NCBI GenBank assembly: GCA_964036665.1
Contig: OZ038529.1
Coordinates: 24,748,060-24,812,059 of the forward strand
DNA length: 64,000 nucleotides
Direction: 5' to 3'
Origin: Gordius sp. MW1
Lineage: Eukaryota > Nematomorpha > Gordioida > Gordea > Gordiidae
Shown: positions 11,401 through 22,930 of the stretch, piece after piece
How the letters are laid out: every line of letters begins with the position of its first letter
How positions within the stretch are numbered: the first letter of the stretch is position 1
Position numbers and translations under genes: made by a program
Notes under the pieces: model-generated
The model's input: only the letters and a program-made list of their open reading frames with translations
Told to the model about the DNA's origin: nothing
The model's database searches: none

Positions 11401-14400
11401 CAAAGAATCAATTATAAAGAATTGTCAAAAATCGAAACGGTTCCTAGCCAAGAAACGGAGAGTCCTCATCTTAGCAGGGATGATAAGAGGATGAAAAGGG
11501 ACGACAAAAATAGCTCGGCTTGGATCTCTTATTCCTCAGCTTATCACAGTGACATAATCGATGAGGATTCTCCCTGGTCCACAATCACAATTGACCAAGG
11601 GTAATATTTATATAAAGATTTTTAAAATACTATATTCGATTATACAGTTGAATAACTAGCTACTTTTTCTGTTTTTAAACATAATTATTTTTCTATTTCT
11701 AACATGATGATGAATTCTTTATATTTATGCAGGATGGGATTTAAGATATGAGGAATAGGAATAAGGGGAGATATATTAATCGAGCGGCATAATAAAAGGA
11801 CACCCTAGGTTTGAAGGAAGGGGGATTTTTTCTTTTTTTTGACTATTATGATTGTTCCTGTTACTACTATTGCTAATACGACTTTTCGGCCGTCCACTGG
11901 CTGCTGACCAAAGAAAAAATGACCATTGGCCAAAATGTGAATCCAAGTTTATTTTTGGAGAATCATCAGGAATTAATTGGGAGAATTGGAAGGAAAGATA
12001 GGGGCATATGTTGGGATACTATAGTCAGACGGCTGGGTGGATGGCAGGGGGAATGTAAAGGACTCCCCCAGCCACAATATACTTTTCATTCGATTTTACT
12101 ACATGGTATTTTAACTATTTTAATTGCTATGCAATTTATGGGCTCACTTTCCATTTTGTTTGCGACCCTGTTCGTGTCACGCACCGAATGTCTTGTCACG
12201 CACCGAATGGCACCGAATGGTTGTTTACTTTTAATTTATGTTAATTTAACTCGTTTTTGGGTTCGATTCGCTTGACTCTTATGATTGTTCTTGTTACTAC
12301 TATTGATAATAAGACTTTTTGGCCTTCCGTTGGGTGCTGACCAATGAAAAAAAATGACCATTGGCCAAATGTGAATCCAAATTATTTTTTTTCGTTTTTT
12401 TTTTGATTCTTATGATTGTTCTTGTTACTACCATTGATAAGATGGCTTGTTCGCCGTCCCCTGGCTGCTGACCAATGAAAAAAATGACCACTGTCCAAAA
12501 TGTCAATCGAAATTATTTTTTTCGTTTTTTTGCCTAACATTGACAATTACCCTATGCCCTCCCCTAGCAGAGCCTATACCTCTACTGATATGGGTTCCTG
12601 TGCCCCCCCCCCTTTACAAAAGCCTATGCCTCTCCTGATGTGGTTTCGAATCCCGGGGAGGTTAAATTTTTTTTTATTTTTTTTTAAATTAATATATGAT
12701 TGTTCTTGTTAATACCATTGATAATAAGAATTTTTGGCCGTTCGTTGGCTGCTGACCAGTGGAAAAAATGACCATTGGCCAAAATGTAATTCGAAAATTT
12801 ATTTTTCGTTTTTTTTACTGTGTCCTGGCCAGAGACCTGCAAAATCAATTTTTTTAAGGCCCGGTCCGGGTCCGGAATTAAAATGGGGATATAGGCCCGG
12901 CCCGGGCCCGTATTTTAGCATCTTTAAAAACAAGGCCCGAGCCCGGCCCGGCCCGGGCCCGACCCGAAATTTTGGTAATTGCAGAAACTTAATCAAACTT
13001 AATTTTGGTAAAAAATTTTATTAAATAATAAAACGCACATAAAAAATTTATAAATGGATAAAAAACTATTTTGATGCAAAAAACACAGGCATCAAAAATT
13101 TCCGTGTTTTAGAATTGTTCTCCGCTCTTCATAAATGCAGCCAGCTGACGAAAAACACCTCTCATTCGAGGCCAAATCAGGTGTCGAAAAAATCTTACAA
13201 ACAAGAGGGCTAAGCGCGATAATTTTATTTTTTTTCTCATTGATCTTTAACTTTGTGTTGGTCAACTTCATTTTCCTCTACCTCTTTCTTCATAGAAGAT
13301 GTTTCATGCTATATCCATTCAACAAAATTGGGCTATTGAGGATATGAGATCTTTTTTGATTTTTCCAGGATTTGTAAATTTTGTTAAAAGTGGCTTGCAT
13401 AGGTAATTGTCCAATTTTTATTTTCCTGAACCTCTTTACAGCATTTATGTTTTTGGAGGGGTGTTCCATATTAAGCATAATCAAAACCAACATAAATATT
13501 GCCTGATGAGCAGGAATTATAGGATAACACATTCCTGCAAATCTTACAAAAAACAAAATTTATTTTCTTATAATCTTTTCCATACTTCACTCTTTTCTCT
13601 AAGATTTTCTTTTACTTTATAAAATTCTTTCTGAATATTTTCAGCTATTAGCAGTAGATTTTTTTTGTTCCATACTTAATTGTTTGTATATTAGAATAAG
13701 CGCGAAATGAATAAATGAGTGTTTAACAGATTCAATAAGTTATAATTAATTATTTGAATTATAGATTGTTTTAAACAGAATAAAAGACTACTTATACTCT
13801 TCTAAATTATTCCGGGCCGGGCCTATAATTTGTAAATTAGGCCCGGCCCGGAATTTTAAAGCCTAAAAATTTAAGGTCCGGCCCGGGCTTTTCCGGGCCG
13901 GGCCTCGGGCCGCCCGTGCAGGTCTCTAGTCCTGGCTGCTGACCAATGGAAAAAATGACTATTGGCCAAAATGTGAATCGAGAATTATTTTTCGTTTTTT
14001 GGCTAACATCGATTTATAGACCATCTGTTGGTACTGACCAATGGAAAAAATGACCATTGGCCAAAGTGTGAAGCAAATTTTTTCCCGTTTTTTTTGACTC
14101 GTATGTATTAATAATCTCTTATGGAACAATGTAGCACATGTAAATTTTTAATTTGAGATATCCTTATGATACCTGTGACATTTTTAGATGCGCGGTCGTA
14201 ACAGGCAATAGCGGAGCTGTTGCATATCGCTGCTCCTTGTGACAATTTGTGATGCGCGGTCGTAACAGGCAATAGCGGAGCTATTGCATGTCGCTGCTTG
14301 TTTCGTCGCAGGCCCATTTAATTCAATTTTCTTTTCATTACTCTCTATTTATAATTTTTTTTGTAGCGGAGCTATTGCATGTGGCTGCTTGTTTCGCCGC

Positions 14401-17400
14401 AAGCCCTTAATTCAATTTTCTTTTCATTACTCTCTATTTATAATTTTTTATGCCTAATATTTTAAATATTTTTTTGTATTAAAAAAAGCCTTTCTAAGCA
14501 CGTGACTAGACACATGACGTACATACATACATCCATATTTTAATAGCTATTTTTAATTTTTTGTTAGGCACAAAGCTGAATTTTATTATCCAGTTCTTAT
14601 TAATTGCTAACAATTTTGGCATTTTCATCTGTTATCATCAGAAACATCAAGACCGCTATTTCATGTCGTTGCTTGTTTCGTCGCAAGTCCATTAATATAG
14701 CAAAAATTTTGTTAATCATTTCAATAGCTTAAACACTGGCATTTACTGTTTTTTGAATAGCTTTTTTAAAACTTTTAGTAATTTAAAATAGTACAGGGTT
14801 TCACTAGATAATAGGTAAACTTTATAGCAATTAATAGCTATAGATTGAGTAAAGTCGGGCATAAACTTTAGCTTTTGGCAATAATATTTGCTATGCAATT
14901 TATGGCCTCCAGGTAAAAGGGGCTAGGTTATGCAATTATGACGATTCCAACATAAATTGCATAGCAAACATGCTTTGTTAATACGAAGTATAAAAGAGTA
15001 ATCGATGTGTATGAGGATTTGAAGTAAAGATATGCGGAGCAGGGACTGTCCTAAACTAAACGGGGGTCTGGGAGCGGAGCCCCCAGCTGATAACCGACAA
15101 TTAAATAACGAATGAATAAAATCACACAACTCTCGATACAATATGTTGTGTATAAAAATCAATGATGCGTATTGATGTTGATCAATAGGGAAGAAATAAC
15201 AAGTTTAAGCGCTTGGGGGGGGGGGGGGGAAGTATCACACACGTACTGGAAATTAAATGGAAAGGAAAAGTACCACATAGTACTATGTATATATTAAAAT
15301 ACGCGGCGAGATCAAACGAATCTCACAATCAACGAACTTGCAGTATAAAGAAAGGAAGGGAGGGGAATCGAATAAGACGTCTGAGATAAGCAGTTTTACA
15401 AGGGATTGGGGGGAAATCCTTAACTTTTGTATAAGAGGACATGGGGGTGTGAGAATTTATATATACGTATATCTCCGGATACGACACTACTATATTTCTT
15501 TTTTCCAGTATTGATCCATCACCGCGAAAAGATATATTTCAGCACGCCATACAATTCCATAGCATAGATTCTCCGCGGGGCGACGTCGGAGAAAAACACG
15601 AACGCGATTGGGAATTAGTTGAACCGGAAACCACGACAATTGTATCCCACCCAATGGAAAAAGGACCTAATTACTATCCTCCTAGAAATAGATTTCATGA
15701 TGGATCAGATTACTCAATAGTTCACCATACCGGAATGAGACATTTCCGTCCTAAGCCCGTTCAATGGACATCCTACCACGATAATAATTGGGAAAGCGAA
15801 GCACCTCCTGTTGCTTTAACATACAAAGGTTACGCTTCACCAATAGAATCCGTGCCAGAAGTTATCGAGAGTGAATTTAGGAGGCGAAATAGGCCCAAAG
15901 TTTATATTGTGAAGGATAAAATATATACACTCGGAATGGACGATGATTCAGATACTAATGATGAGGCGTATGATATTAATTTTGGTAATAGGTTGTACTC
16001 TAAATACTACCAAAACATTTATCCGGATTTTAGGAATGATGCTACTTCATTGGGCTTTTCTAAAAGTTATGAGAATCCTTTCAATGTAGAGGAACACATT
16101 GGTTCGCAACCAAACCCAGAACGCATCCATATTGGTAATTAATTATTAGCATATTAACAAGTTATTCTTTAGATTGTCAGTCTCTAACTTCTCTTTGCTA
16201 TCATGAGATAGATTAGCGTCTATATTGACACGATAAATATATTAACAATAGCTAACCCACTCTGCGTTAAGGTTTTATGTAGTAATGTAGGAGAATGGAT
16301 TGTATAGTTTATCTATTTTTGCCGGTGATAAATTGGCAGAATCTGAGTTAAAGTTAATAATAAATACCAATTCTTATCTGTAACATATTGAACCTCAAAC
16401 TCGCCAAGTTTAGCTTTTAAAGAAATTGTCAATAAAACATAGCGACTATCTGAATACTCGGTGTGTAACTACTAACTAGATAGTCTTAGTTTATTAATAG
16501 TATATTTGATAAATCTCTAAAACAAAATTGCCAAGCTATTTTATGTAGTTATGCTCCATGTGAATTCCATTTAAATTAATAAGTCCTTAAAAATATACGT
16601 TTTCATCGGATGTGGTTATATCATGTTTATTAGATAGTGCCAGCGTGGTTTGCTTTTCATCGGAACAAAAGATGACGGTTTCCTTCAAGTTTTCGGACCC
16701 ATTTACAGGCATTCTCTACACTTTAGGAAACTTTAGAGATCCTCGTTGCAGATTCACTGGGTCCGGGGAAACAGAGGTTGTGTTTACCTTTTCTTTAATT
16801 ACTTGTGGAACTACTATGAAAAAGGTAATGAAAATTTAAACAGTTTCGTTAATGAATTGTTATATATGAAGTGTCATAATAGGAATTGGTTTTCATTTCT
16901 TAAAGAAATACGTAAAAAAGCATTTAGTTATGGACTAATTATAAACTAAAGATCTGCACGGGCAGGCCGGGCCAGCGGGCGGGTACGGAGGGTTCAAAAA
17001 AGAAGAAATTTAAACGGACCGGGCTCGGGCAAGTCAAACAAGTTTAATAACGTATTCGAGCGGGCCAAATAAATTTCATAACGGGCCAAAAACTCTGTAA
17101 ACGGTCTTGGAATTTGTATTAGAGTTAAACCGATAACAAAGCGGCTTTTAGAATTTTTTTTAAATGGATTCTTAGTATTAGAAGCAACAAATTAATTATG
17201 ACAAAATATAATTAGATTATAATTATCTAATCATCACACTTATTTAGAAACATGGAACTTTAAAGCTTTGCATATATAGAAATATTAAATGATAATCTTT
17301 AATCAAGTCTTTTTTACATCCCAATTTTTGCATAAAGAAATTATGGTATTTATGTTGAACAAATCATAAGTCTCGGAGTCACTAATAGAGAATTTTTTTA

Positions 17401-20400
17401 ATAATTAATAATATTTTTCTTGATCAAGATGTGTATTATAATCAAACCCTTAACAATCTATTCATTTGCTCGAGAATTCTATTAATAATATCTGTAAAAT
17501 CGCATGTTGCATCAATTTTATATTGAAGGGCCAGGCCTAACGGACAGAAGGGCATTCACGGACCGGCCTGGGCGGGTTTTAAAGTGTTCCAAATGGCTAC
17601 AAACGGGCTTGAAGTGCACAGAAAAGTTAGGGACGGGCTCGGGCGAGCCTGAAGGTTTTTGAAAGAGTACGGGTGGACCGACCTCCTAAAAAGGGCCCGT
17701 TGCAGATCTCTAATATAAACACACATATCACCGTTTCTTAAGTGAAAATTTATATTGTGTATTAAGGGAGTCTTTTTGTATGAATAAAATTTATTTAGAC
17801 AAGTTATTTCGGTTCGCAAACACCTATGACATTTACTAACGAATTAGTTGTAATGAAAGAAGGCCAATTTGGAATTCTCGAGTACGGGGATAAAATTTAC
17901 AGGATGAAATGCAATATTAAAGAGCCCTTACTCACTTTGGACAAAGAACCATTGGGTGTCAGGAGCGACTCATACAAGTGAATGCATAAAAAAACATTTA
18001 TGTGAAAGTTCTTTTTACTTTGGTTTATGCACACATTTGAACAAATTTTGAAATACGCTAAAAAGTGTGGCATATATTGGTCAGTGATTTTTGTGTGATA
18101 AAATCATTTAGGGAATATGCATTTATTTAAAAACACAACTAACATTATCATATAATGATTATCAGGGCATCATTAATGCATAGTCATTTATATAACTTCT
18201 AAATTCGTTATCTTTTAAATATTGTTCAAATAAACACATAGTTCTTTATGGAAGTTTGGTTTACGTAACAATATTCGGGAACTACCTTCTAATTGTTTTA
18301 CAAAGACATTTAATGTATTAAAACAGTCTTCTTATCAAATTAATTTGGAATGACGTAAACGGGAATGACACGTCTCTTTAGCCTTTAATCCAATTTAGTT
18401 AATCACATTACTTTTCTACAACTGGTCCAAATATAATCTTTGCCCGTTTTTGGAAAGGCAAAACACAGTTAAAGTGACTTGAATGAATAATTTAATAAAT
18501 AATGAAGCTCAAAACTATACTGTCCGCATATTCCTCGTTTATCATTAATATATATAATTAGTAATACAGTATTTGACAACTACTTGTTTGGCTTATCTCA
18601 TTTCTATATCAGAAATACCTAATTTACAGCTTTTTTGCCATTTCAGATTTCGTTTTGTATAGACATGTCCAGCTTGGTTACTCAACAAAAACTGTACTAA
18701 TTGACACTAGTCGAACTTAATAAATGTAGGCCTCAGTGGCGTAGATACGGGGGGGGGGGGGGGGGGGGAAACGGGAAATTCCCCCCCCCCCCCCCGAAAA
18801 ATTCCCCCCCCGGAAAAAAAATTATTTTAGATCTAATGTTTATATTTTATAGTTGTGCAAATGTAAATTTTTGTAAAAATTGGAAAAAATTAGTGTTTCG
18901 CTCCCCCTAATTGATATTAAGTTTTATGTTGGTTGAAAATTTTATTTCACGACCTTTTGACGCAAATTTAAATTATATAATAATTAAATATTGAGATAAG
19001 TGGTAGCGTTTGTGTTAGTTCCTTTCCTATTCATTTTAATTCCCACCCAATTCAAAATTCAAATTATGGATATTCGTAATTTCTTTACAAAACTCAGTAA
19101 GTAAACTTCATTTTTTAATTTTTTTTTATTAATATAAAATAATATTAAAAAAGTTATTATTTTTCTGACCTTTTTTTCTTAACTTAATATAATATCTAAA
19201 TGTCTCTCTTAAATTTGTGTTCAACATCATATACCATGGATTTTTTAAGTTGAGGTTTATTTTATATATATTTATATTAAAAATTTATTTAGCAAATGAA
19301 AGAAATAATAAAAAGATTGTTACTAATAAATCATTGGAGGAGTTTGAATGATAGAAGTTGACAAAGTTTCAAGTTTAGGTAAAATAAATTAAATTAATGT
19401 TGAATTTATTTTTTATATTACTTAACTTTAAGTCGTATCACAAACTGGCACAAACTGTAAAAAATCTTCTTTTATTGTTAATGTAGAAGAGTCAATATTT
19501 CGAGCACACATGGACATTTGTTAAATCCCTGATATATCAGTAGATTCATCACAAAGAATTGTGAAGAAGGGAGATTTGTTTATTTGATTGACTATTTTTT
19601 TTAACAATTAGGTCATTACAAATCGATATAACCTCATTTTGAAAGTGAGGACTTAAGTAGAGGGCATTTTTGGGGGATTTTTCAAATAATCAAAAAGTAG
19701 TGGGTCACCATTAGCACGGTACCTTAAAATAGCCCTAAAACTGCCATCATTATTATCATGCACATCTAAATCAAGCGGTCCAGAGTCTTTGTGGCCTCTT
19801 AATGCCAATCCTTGAATTCCCAAGGTCAAAATCGCTTCAATGATTGGAGCTAACTTTTTACGATTTTCTTCAGCCTGAATTTTTCTTTGTGTATCCAACT
19901 GATTAATGATGCAAGGTTTTTTCCCGGTTCTAATTTGTGGTGTTAAAGATAAAATTGTTTCCAATGAACACACATGATAGAAATTCTTTATAACCTCATT
20001 TTGAAAATGAGGACTTAAGTAGTAGCACGGAACCTTAAAAGAGTTATAAAGTTGCCATCACCAATGCCAGTTTCCATCACACCCCCGCTCTCACCTCTAC
20101 CCCCTCGTATGGACTCCCCTCATTCACCTATACCCTCACCCGAAATAACGGTCCGGCGATCTACACGAATCCGAAAACCTATAGAAAGATATGGAATAAC
20201 TTAAGGGGTAGGAGATGGTATAAACTGCATACTGCGCGGTCGTATTCAAATTCTAATCAACATCACGCGTATCACCCCACCATCACGCGATCTTACCCTA
20301 TATACACAAAATCGCTCTTAGTTATTTAGTTTAGTTTTTTCGTGTTTTTGTAATCGGAGTTTCAACAATATATATTTAAGCTTCAACACAGATGACGCTG

Positions 20401-22930
20401 GGAAAAAGAAAATATTAAATTATTTATCATGACTTTCTTTATGTTTTATACCAAATTTTATAATTTCAATGTTGAAATAAAAATGTTATAAAAATTTTTT
20501 GGAAATTTTCCCCCCCCCCCCCAAATTTTTGGAAATTTCCCCCCCCCGGAGAAAATCCTGGCTACGCGCCTGGTAGGCCTTTATTAGTATTTAAAATTAT
20601 AAAGACTCTCAGTTTGAGATTAAATTTTATACACAAATCTACTTTCCAAAGGTTCACAAACGAGATTGTAAATAAGTATTAACCATTGAAATATAGCCAA
20701 GAAAATGAATACATTTCCCCATCTCTAATGCACGAAAAACTGTTGACCGTCTCCGTCTCTACAACCCTGTCTGGGGTTGGGAACATTAAAAACACTGATT
20801 CTGAAGTTAAAACAAGATCTGATGCCAAGAGCATTATTCGCAAAGTTAAATTAAAGATTGTGAAAGGCAAGAATCCACATGCCAAAGCCTCTAGTGATCT
20901 CACAGTTGGGCAATTTGCTACGATTGTAGCTGATTTAAGAACGCGAGGCAACTTTGGTAACACTTTCATTAAATTTTAATTAATTTTTATAAATTTGCTA
21001 ACCTAAAGTCGTATTGAAGCTATAACGATGTATTTAATTAAACGTAGAAAAGTAACATTGCAGCTACTGTATATAACTTTTAAATTTAAATGTACACGGC
21101 TCTAGCTTTCAATAGCTCAATAATTTTAAAACTTATTATTTGTTGAATATCTCTGATTATTCGGCTAGTTTTCAAAATTTATAACTATTATATTTAACTA
21201 AGTTATTATATTATTCATTGGCGTACGCAAGAGGGAATTTCAACCTTGACTTTGAAAAAAATTTAAAATTAATGTTATGCATTACAAATTTGATAAGTGC
21301 GCTTAATTTTACTTAAAAAGTTTTTGTGATGATAAGGTACATAAGATTAGATTCTTACATATTTTTATTTAACGAGAAAAACCTGATAAATTTAACTTCC
21401 AGTGAAAATAATATATCTAAACCTTTTAAAAGGTGACAGAGCGTCCGAAAAAACAATATTAATAAATTAACAATTGTATGTAGAAAGTTAAAATAAAAAA
21501 AAATATTTTTTTTATATTTTGAGGGAATCGAACTTAAGGAGATATCGGCGTCTGATAGGACTCTAAAATTATTGGGCTTAATAGACTAGCCCGATATGAA
21601 AGCCAAAAAACCCTTTAGAACAATTCTACACTATCCTTATTATTTTTGAAATAATTTTAAAGCTTGCATAGGATAGCGTTTTACCCAAATATTTTTCTTT
21701 ATCTATGATCACTATATGTTAAAATTATAAATGTACACGTTTTTTTAAACTTACTAAAAATATCACTAAATAACTTCTAAAGCTTATTCAAGAATTTTAA
21801 TTGCAAAATCATTTATCAAAATTTTCTAGTTTTCCATCACTTAATTATGCAAAAAACTTTTATGAGAAAATTAGATTTTAAATTCAAAATAGATTAAAAA
21901 ATTCCGGGACTTTAAATAGATCATTTTTTCGGACGGGCAAAACAAAAATAAAAATTAATGTTTCTTAAGCCGGTGTTTTTTACCTAGAAACTCAGAACTT
22001 ATTTATAAATGCCAACTTAGACATATCGCAGGCATTGAATACCTTAGAGTTGCAAAAATACGACAACTACAAAATAATTTTCGAAATTCATGTTAGTTTT
22101 GGAGGTGGTAAATTATTAAAGAGATAATCTGGTTTTGATGATTCGTAGAACAAGTGCAGGACAAACACTAAGAGAGACCACGTTGACATAATAATTTGTT
22201 GTGTTAGTATTTTTAAATTACATTTAAACAGAAAACCCGTTTTCACATTATACCTAGTTTTAGATTTTCTTCCATTACATTTCCGTAACACTAGCGTCAA
22301 TAAACTGTAAAACTATCGATGGCTGGACAAAGTCGCGACTATTTTACATTTGTATAATCTTTTATTCGTCACATATAAAATCTACTAAATGTTTGAGAAA
22401 CAAATTTAAACACCGCCCCTTAATGAAATCCTGCGTACGCCCATGATATCGCTAGTTCTGACTTGTTTTCCTATATCTTAATGATTTTTTTAATGCTCGT
22501 AGAATTGATGCTTACTAATTGCTATGGAACTGGGGGTGTTTTTGAAAGAGTACCTTTACTTGATGAAAAGGGGTAAAATTTATCATTTATACCAGTGTAT
22601 TATTATATCTAATTAATATCCATACTTTCTTTCCTCAGGTGTCCAGTGTTAAAGGAATTAGTTAAAAATCAAAAATTTCAAAAATATGATCTGGATTATG
22701 GTAGGAGTGGAACTATGGCATATGTCACATTTGTAGTCTTTAAATATCCCGACGAAGATAATATAAATTTTAATTGCCGTGTCCAGCTTTGTCAAGGACG
22801 ATGTCGGGTTTAATTAAAATGCAATAATAATATGTCGCTATTTTATACTAATTTGGCTCTAATTAAAATATACATTTTTTTTCATGTTTTACAGAAAGAT
22901 GCATGCAACAAATCAACGGCCTGGATATAA
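8494..22930 (+). CDS. Secreted protein with a long basic region and a C-terminal ZP domain, seven exons, 953 aa
   Basis: Exons: 8494-9146, 10593-11600, 15509-16134, 16634-16824, 17799-17977, 22639-22807 and 22895-22930. Phases agree at every junction (2862 nt). The signal peptide is clearest if translation starts at the in-frame Met at 8539; 8494 is the longest option. Residues up to about 760 are low-complexity, rich in Lys, Arg, Asp and Asn, with many dibasic sites. Exons 4-5 encode a ZP-N module: conserved cysteines in S-V-V-C, P-R-C, I-T-C-G-T and M-K-C, with a strand pattern around F-T-G-I-L-Y. Exons 6-7 give a short ZP-C with F-N-C-R-V-Q-L-C-Q-G-R-C and one more cysteine. ZP proteins polymerise in apical extracellular matrix or cuticle, so such a role is inferred. 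No transmembrane segment follows the ZP domain, which is unusual. The exon 6 donor (GTTTAA) is weak; reading on gives a stop at 22811-22813. The introns hold several transposons. Confidence 0.82.
9382..10388 (-). mobile_element. 5'-truncated retroelement tail (non-LTR-like) with nuclease-like C-terminal domain
   Basis: The minus strand of intron 1 of the ZP gene encodes the region after a reverse transcriptase. First comes a segment with W-D-x-x-L and R-L-G-I-P motifs (10380 down to about 10000), then a C-x2-C...H-P-L-H-C zinc-binding pattern followed by R-H. The last part, 9958-9491, has R-P-D-G...L-I-P-W and K-W-D-F-T-x-x-D. The arrangement resembles the CCHC, R-H and PD-(D/E)XK order of restriction-like endonucleases of R2-type LINEs, and the same tail occurs after reverse transcriptases in many invertebrate genomes. 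A T-run at 9382-9396 is the probable poly(A) end. The reverse transcriptase itself is absent, so this copy is dead on arrival. A relative lies at 55545-56262. Confidence 0.7.
11826..14110 (+). repeat. Array of about 125-bp composite repeat units, interrupted by a hAT element
   Basis: Units of about 125 bp recur at about 11836, 12275, 12405, 12695, 13937 and 14020. Each carries GGCTGCTGACCAATGG, an A-run, TGACCATTGGCCAAAATGTG, a T-rich tract, and ATGATTGTTCTTGTTACTAC. CCAATGG and CCATTGG in each unit form a small inverted repeat. Between units lie other modules, including a copy of TTGCTATGCAATTTATGG at 12125 and a module with tRNA-like B-box matches at 12260-12269 (GGTTCGATTC) and 12642-12653. 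The array is in intron 2 of the ZP gene. The same units occur inverted at 38385-39350 and as a fragment at 62457. The family is not one I recognise. Confidence 0.75.
12830..13928 (-). mobile_element. hAT-type element with degenerate BED-finger remnant, perfect 8-bp target duplication
   Basis: The 8-bp duplication GTCCTGGC sits exactly on both sides (12822-12829 and 13929-13936). The termini are inverted: CAGAGACCTGC on the left and GCAGGTCTCTA on the right. Inside them lies GC-rich sequence built of GGCCCGG/CCGGGCC words at both ends and an AT-rich centre. On the minus strand at about 13500-13550 a C-x2-C followed by S-S-G-N resembles the start of a BED zinc finger as found in hAT transposases, but the frame is broken soon after. 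The element is therefore non-autonomous. It landed inside a unit of the 125-bp repeat array. Confidence 0.85.
14172..14450 (+). repeat. Short tandem duplications in ZP intron 2
   Basis: Two overlapping direct repeats are visible. A 64-bp unit containing GATGCGCGGTCGTAACAGGC occurs at about 14176 and 14240. A 91-bp unit beginning TAGCGGAGCTATTGCATGT and ending in an AT-rich tail occurs at about 14273 and 14364. A diverged piece of the second unit recurs near 14655. No coding or transposon signature accompanies them. Confidence 0.7.
15180..15487. mobile_element. Fragment related to the LTRs at 48813-50857 (fossil)
   Basis: A poly(G) run followed by sequence similar to GTACTAGAAATTAAATG, and an end resembling TATCTCCGGATACG, match parts of the LTRs of the element at 48813-50857 in the same order. 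It looks like an old solo LTR or LTR fragment. The left limit is unclear and the copy is clearly diverged. Confidence 0.45.
16947..17713. mobile_element. hAT-type MITE, 767 bp
   Basis: The termini are inverted repeats: AAAGATCTGCACGGGC on the left and, reverse-complemented on the right, AGAGATCTGCAACGGGC. The flanks TTATAAAC (16939-16946) and ATATAAAC (17714-17721) are an 8-bp target duplication with one mismatch. Both ends are GC-rich and the centre is AT-rich without a reading frame. It lies in intron 4 of the ZP gene and belongs with the elements at 12830, 32965 and 52421. Confidence 0.8.
18734..20572. mobile_element. hAT-type element, 1839 bp, with rearranged transposase remnants
   Basis: GTAGGCCT is duplicated exactly at 18726-18733 and 20573-20580. 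The termini read CAGTGGCGTAG and, reverse-complemented, CAGGCGCGTAG, followed at both ends by long C or G runs. Inside, the plus strand at about 19066 starts M-D-I-R-N-F-F-T-K, a start seen in hAT transposases. The minus strand at 19653-19973 encodes a longer piece with L-G-I-Q-G-L-A-L-R-G-H-K-D-S-G and F-R-A-I-L-R-Y-R, typical of the ZMYM/THAP-associated hAT transposase family. The two remnants lie in opposite orientation and a segment near 19628 is repeated near 19990, so the interior was rearranged. An LTR-element fragment lies within it. The element is inactive and lies in ZP intron 5. Confidence 0.85.
20040..20400 (+). mobile_element. LTR-retroelement fragment nested in the hAT element (fossil)
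   Basis: A short segment reads like the basic R-R-S-T-R-I-R-K-P tail seen at the C-terminus of LTR-retroelement polyproteins. It is followed by a purine-rich tract and then sequence starting TGGTATAAAC that could be an LTR. Family (Ty1/copia or Ty3/gypsy) cannot be decided. It is a small broken remnant and must be younger than the hAT element around it. Confidence 0.45.
20679..20979. other. Segment open on both strands, unidentified
   Basis: About 300 bases in ZP intron 5 stay open in one frame on each strand: 97 codons on plus from 20686 and 96 codons on minus from 20969. Neither translation is one I recognise. Composition is less AT-rich than the surrounding intron, which suggests a captured coding fragment or a remnant of a mobile element rather than a host gene. 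No splice signals or promoter were found. Confidence 0.3.
20980..22638 (+). other. Remainder of ZP intron 5
   Basis: AT-rich intronic sequence. No element boundaries, tandem repeats or coding segments were recognised before the pyrimidine-rich acceptor ending at 22638. Confidence 0.4.

Noticed and set aside
12447-13024. Several Pro/Gly-rich open frames
   Set aside because: They cross repeat units and the GC-rich end of a hAT element, with low-complexity products.
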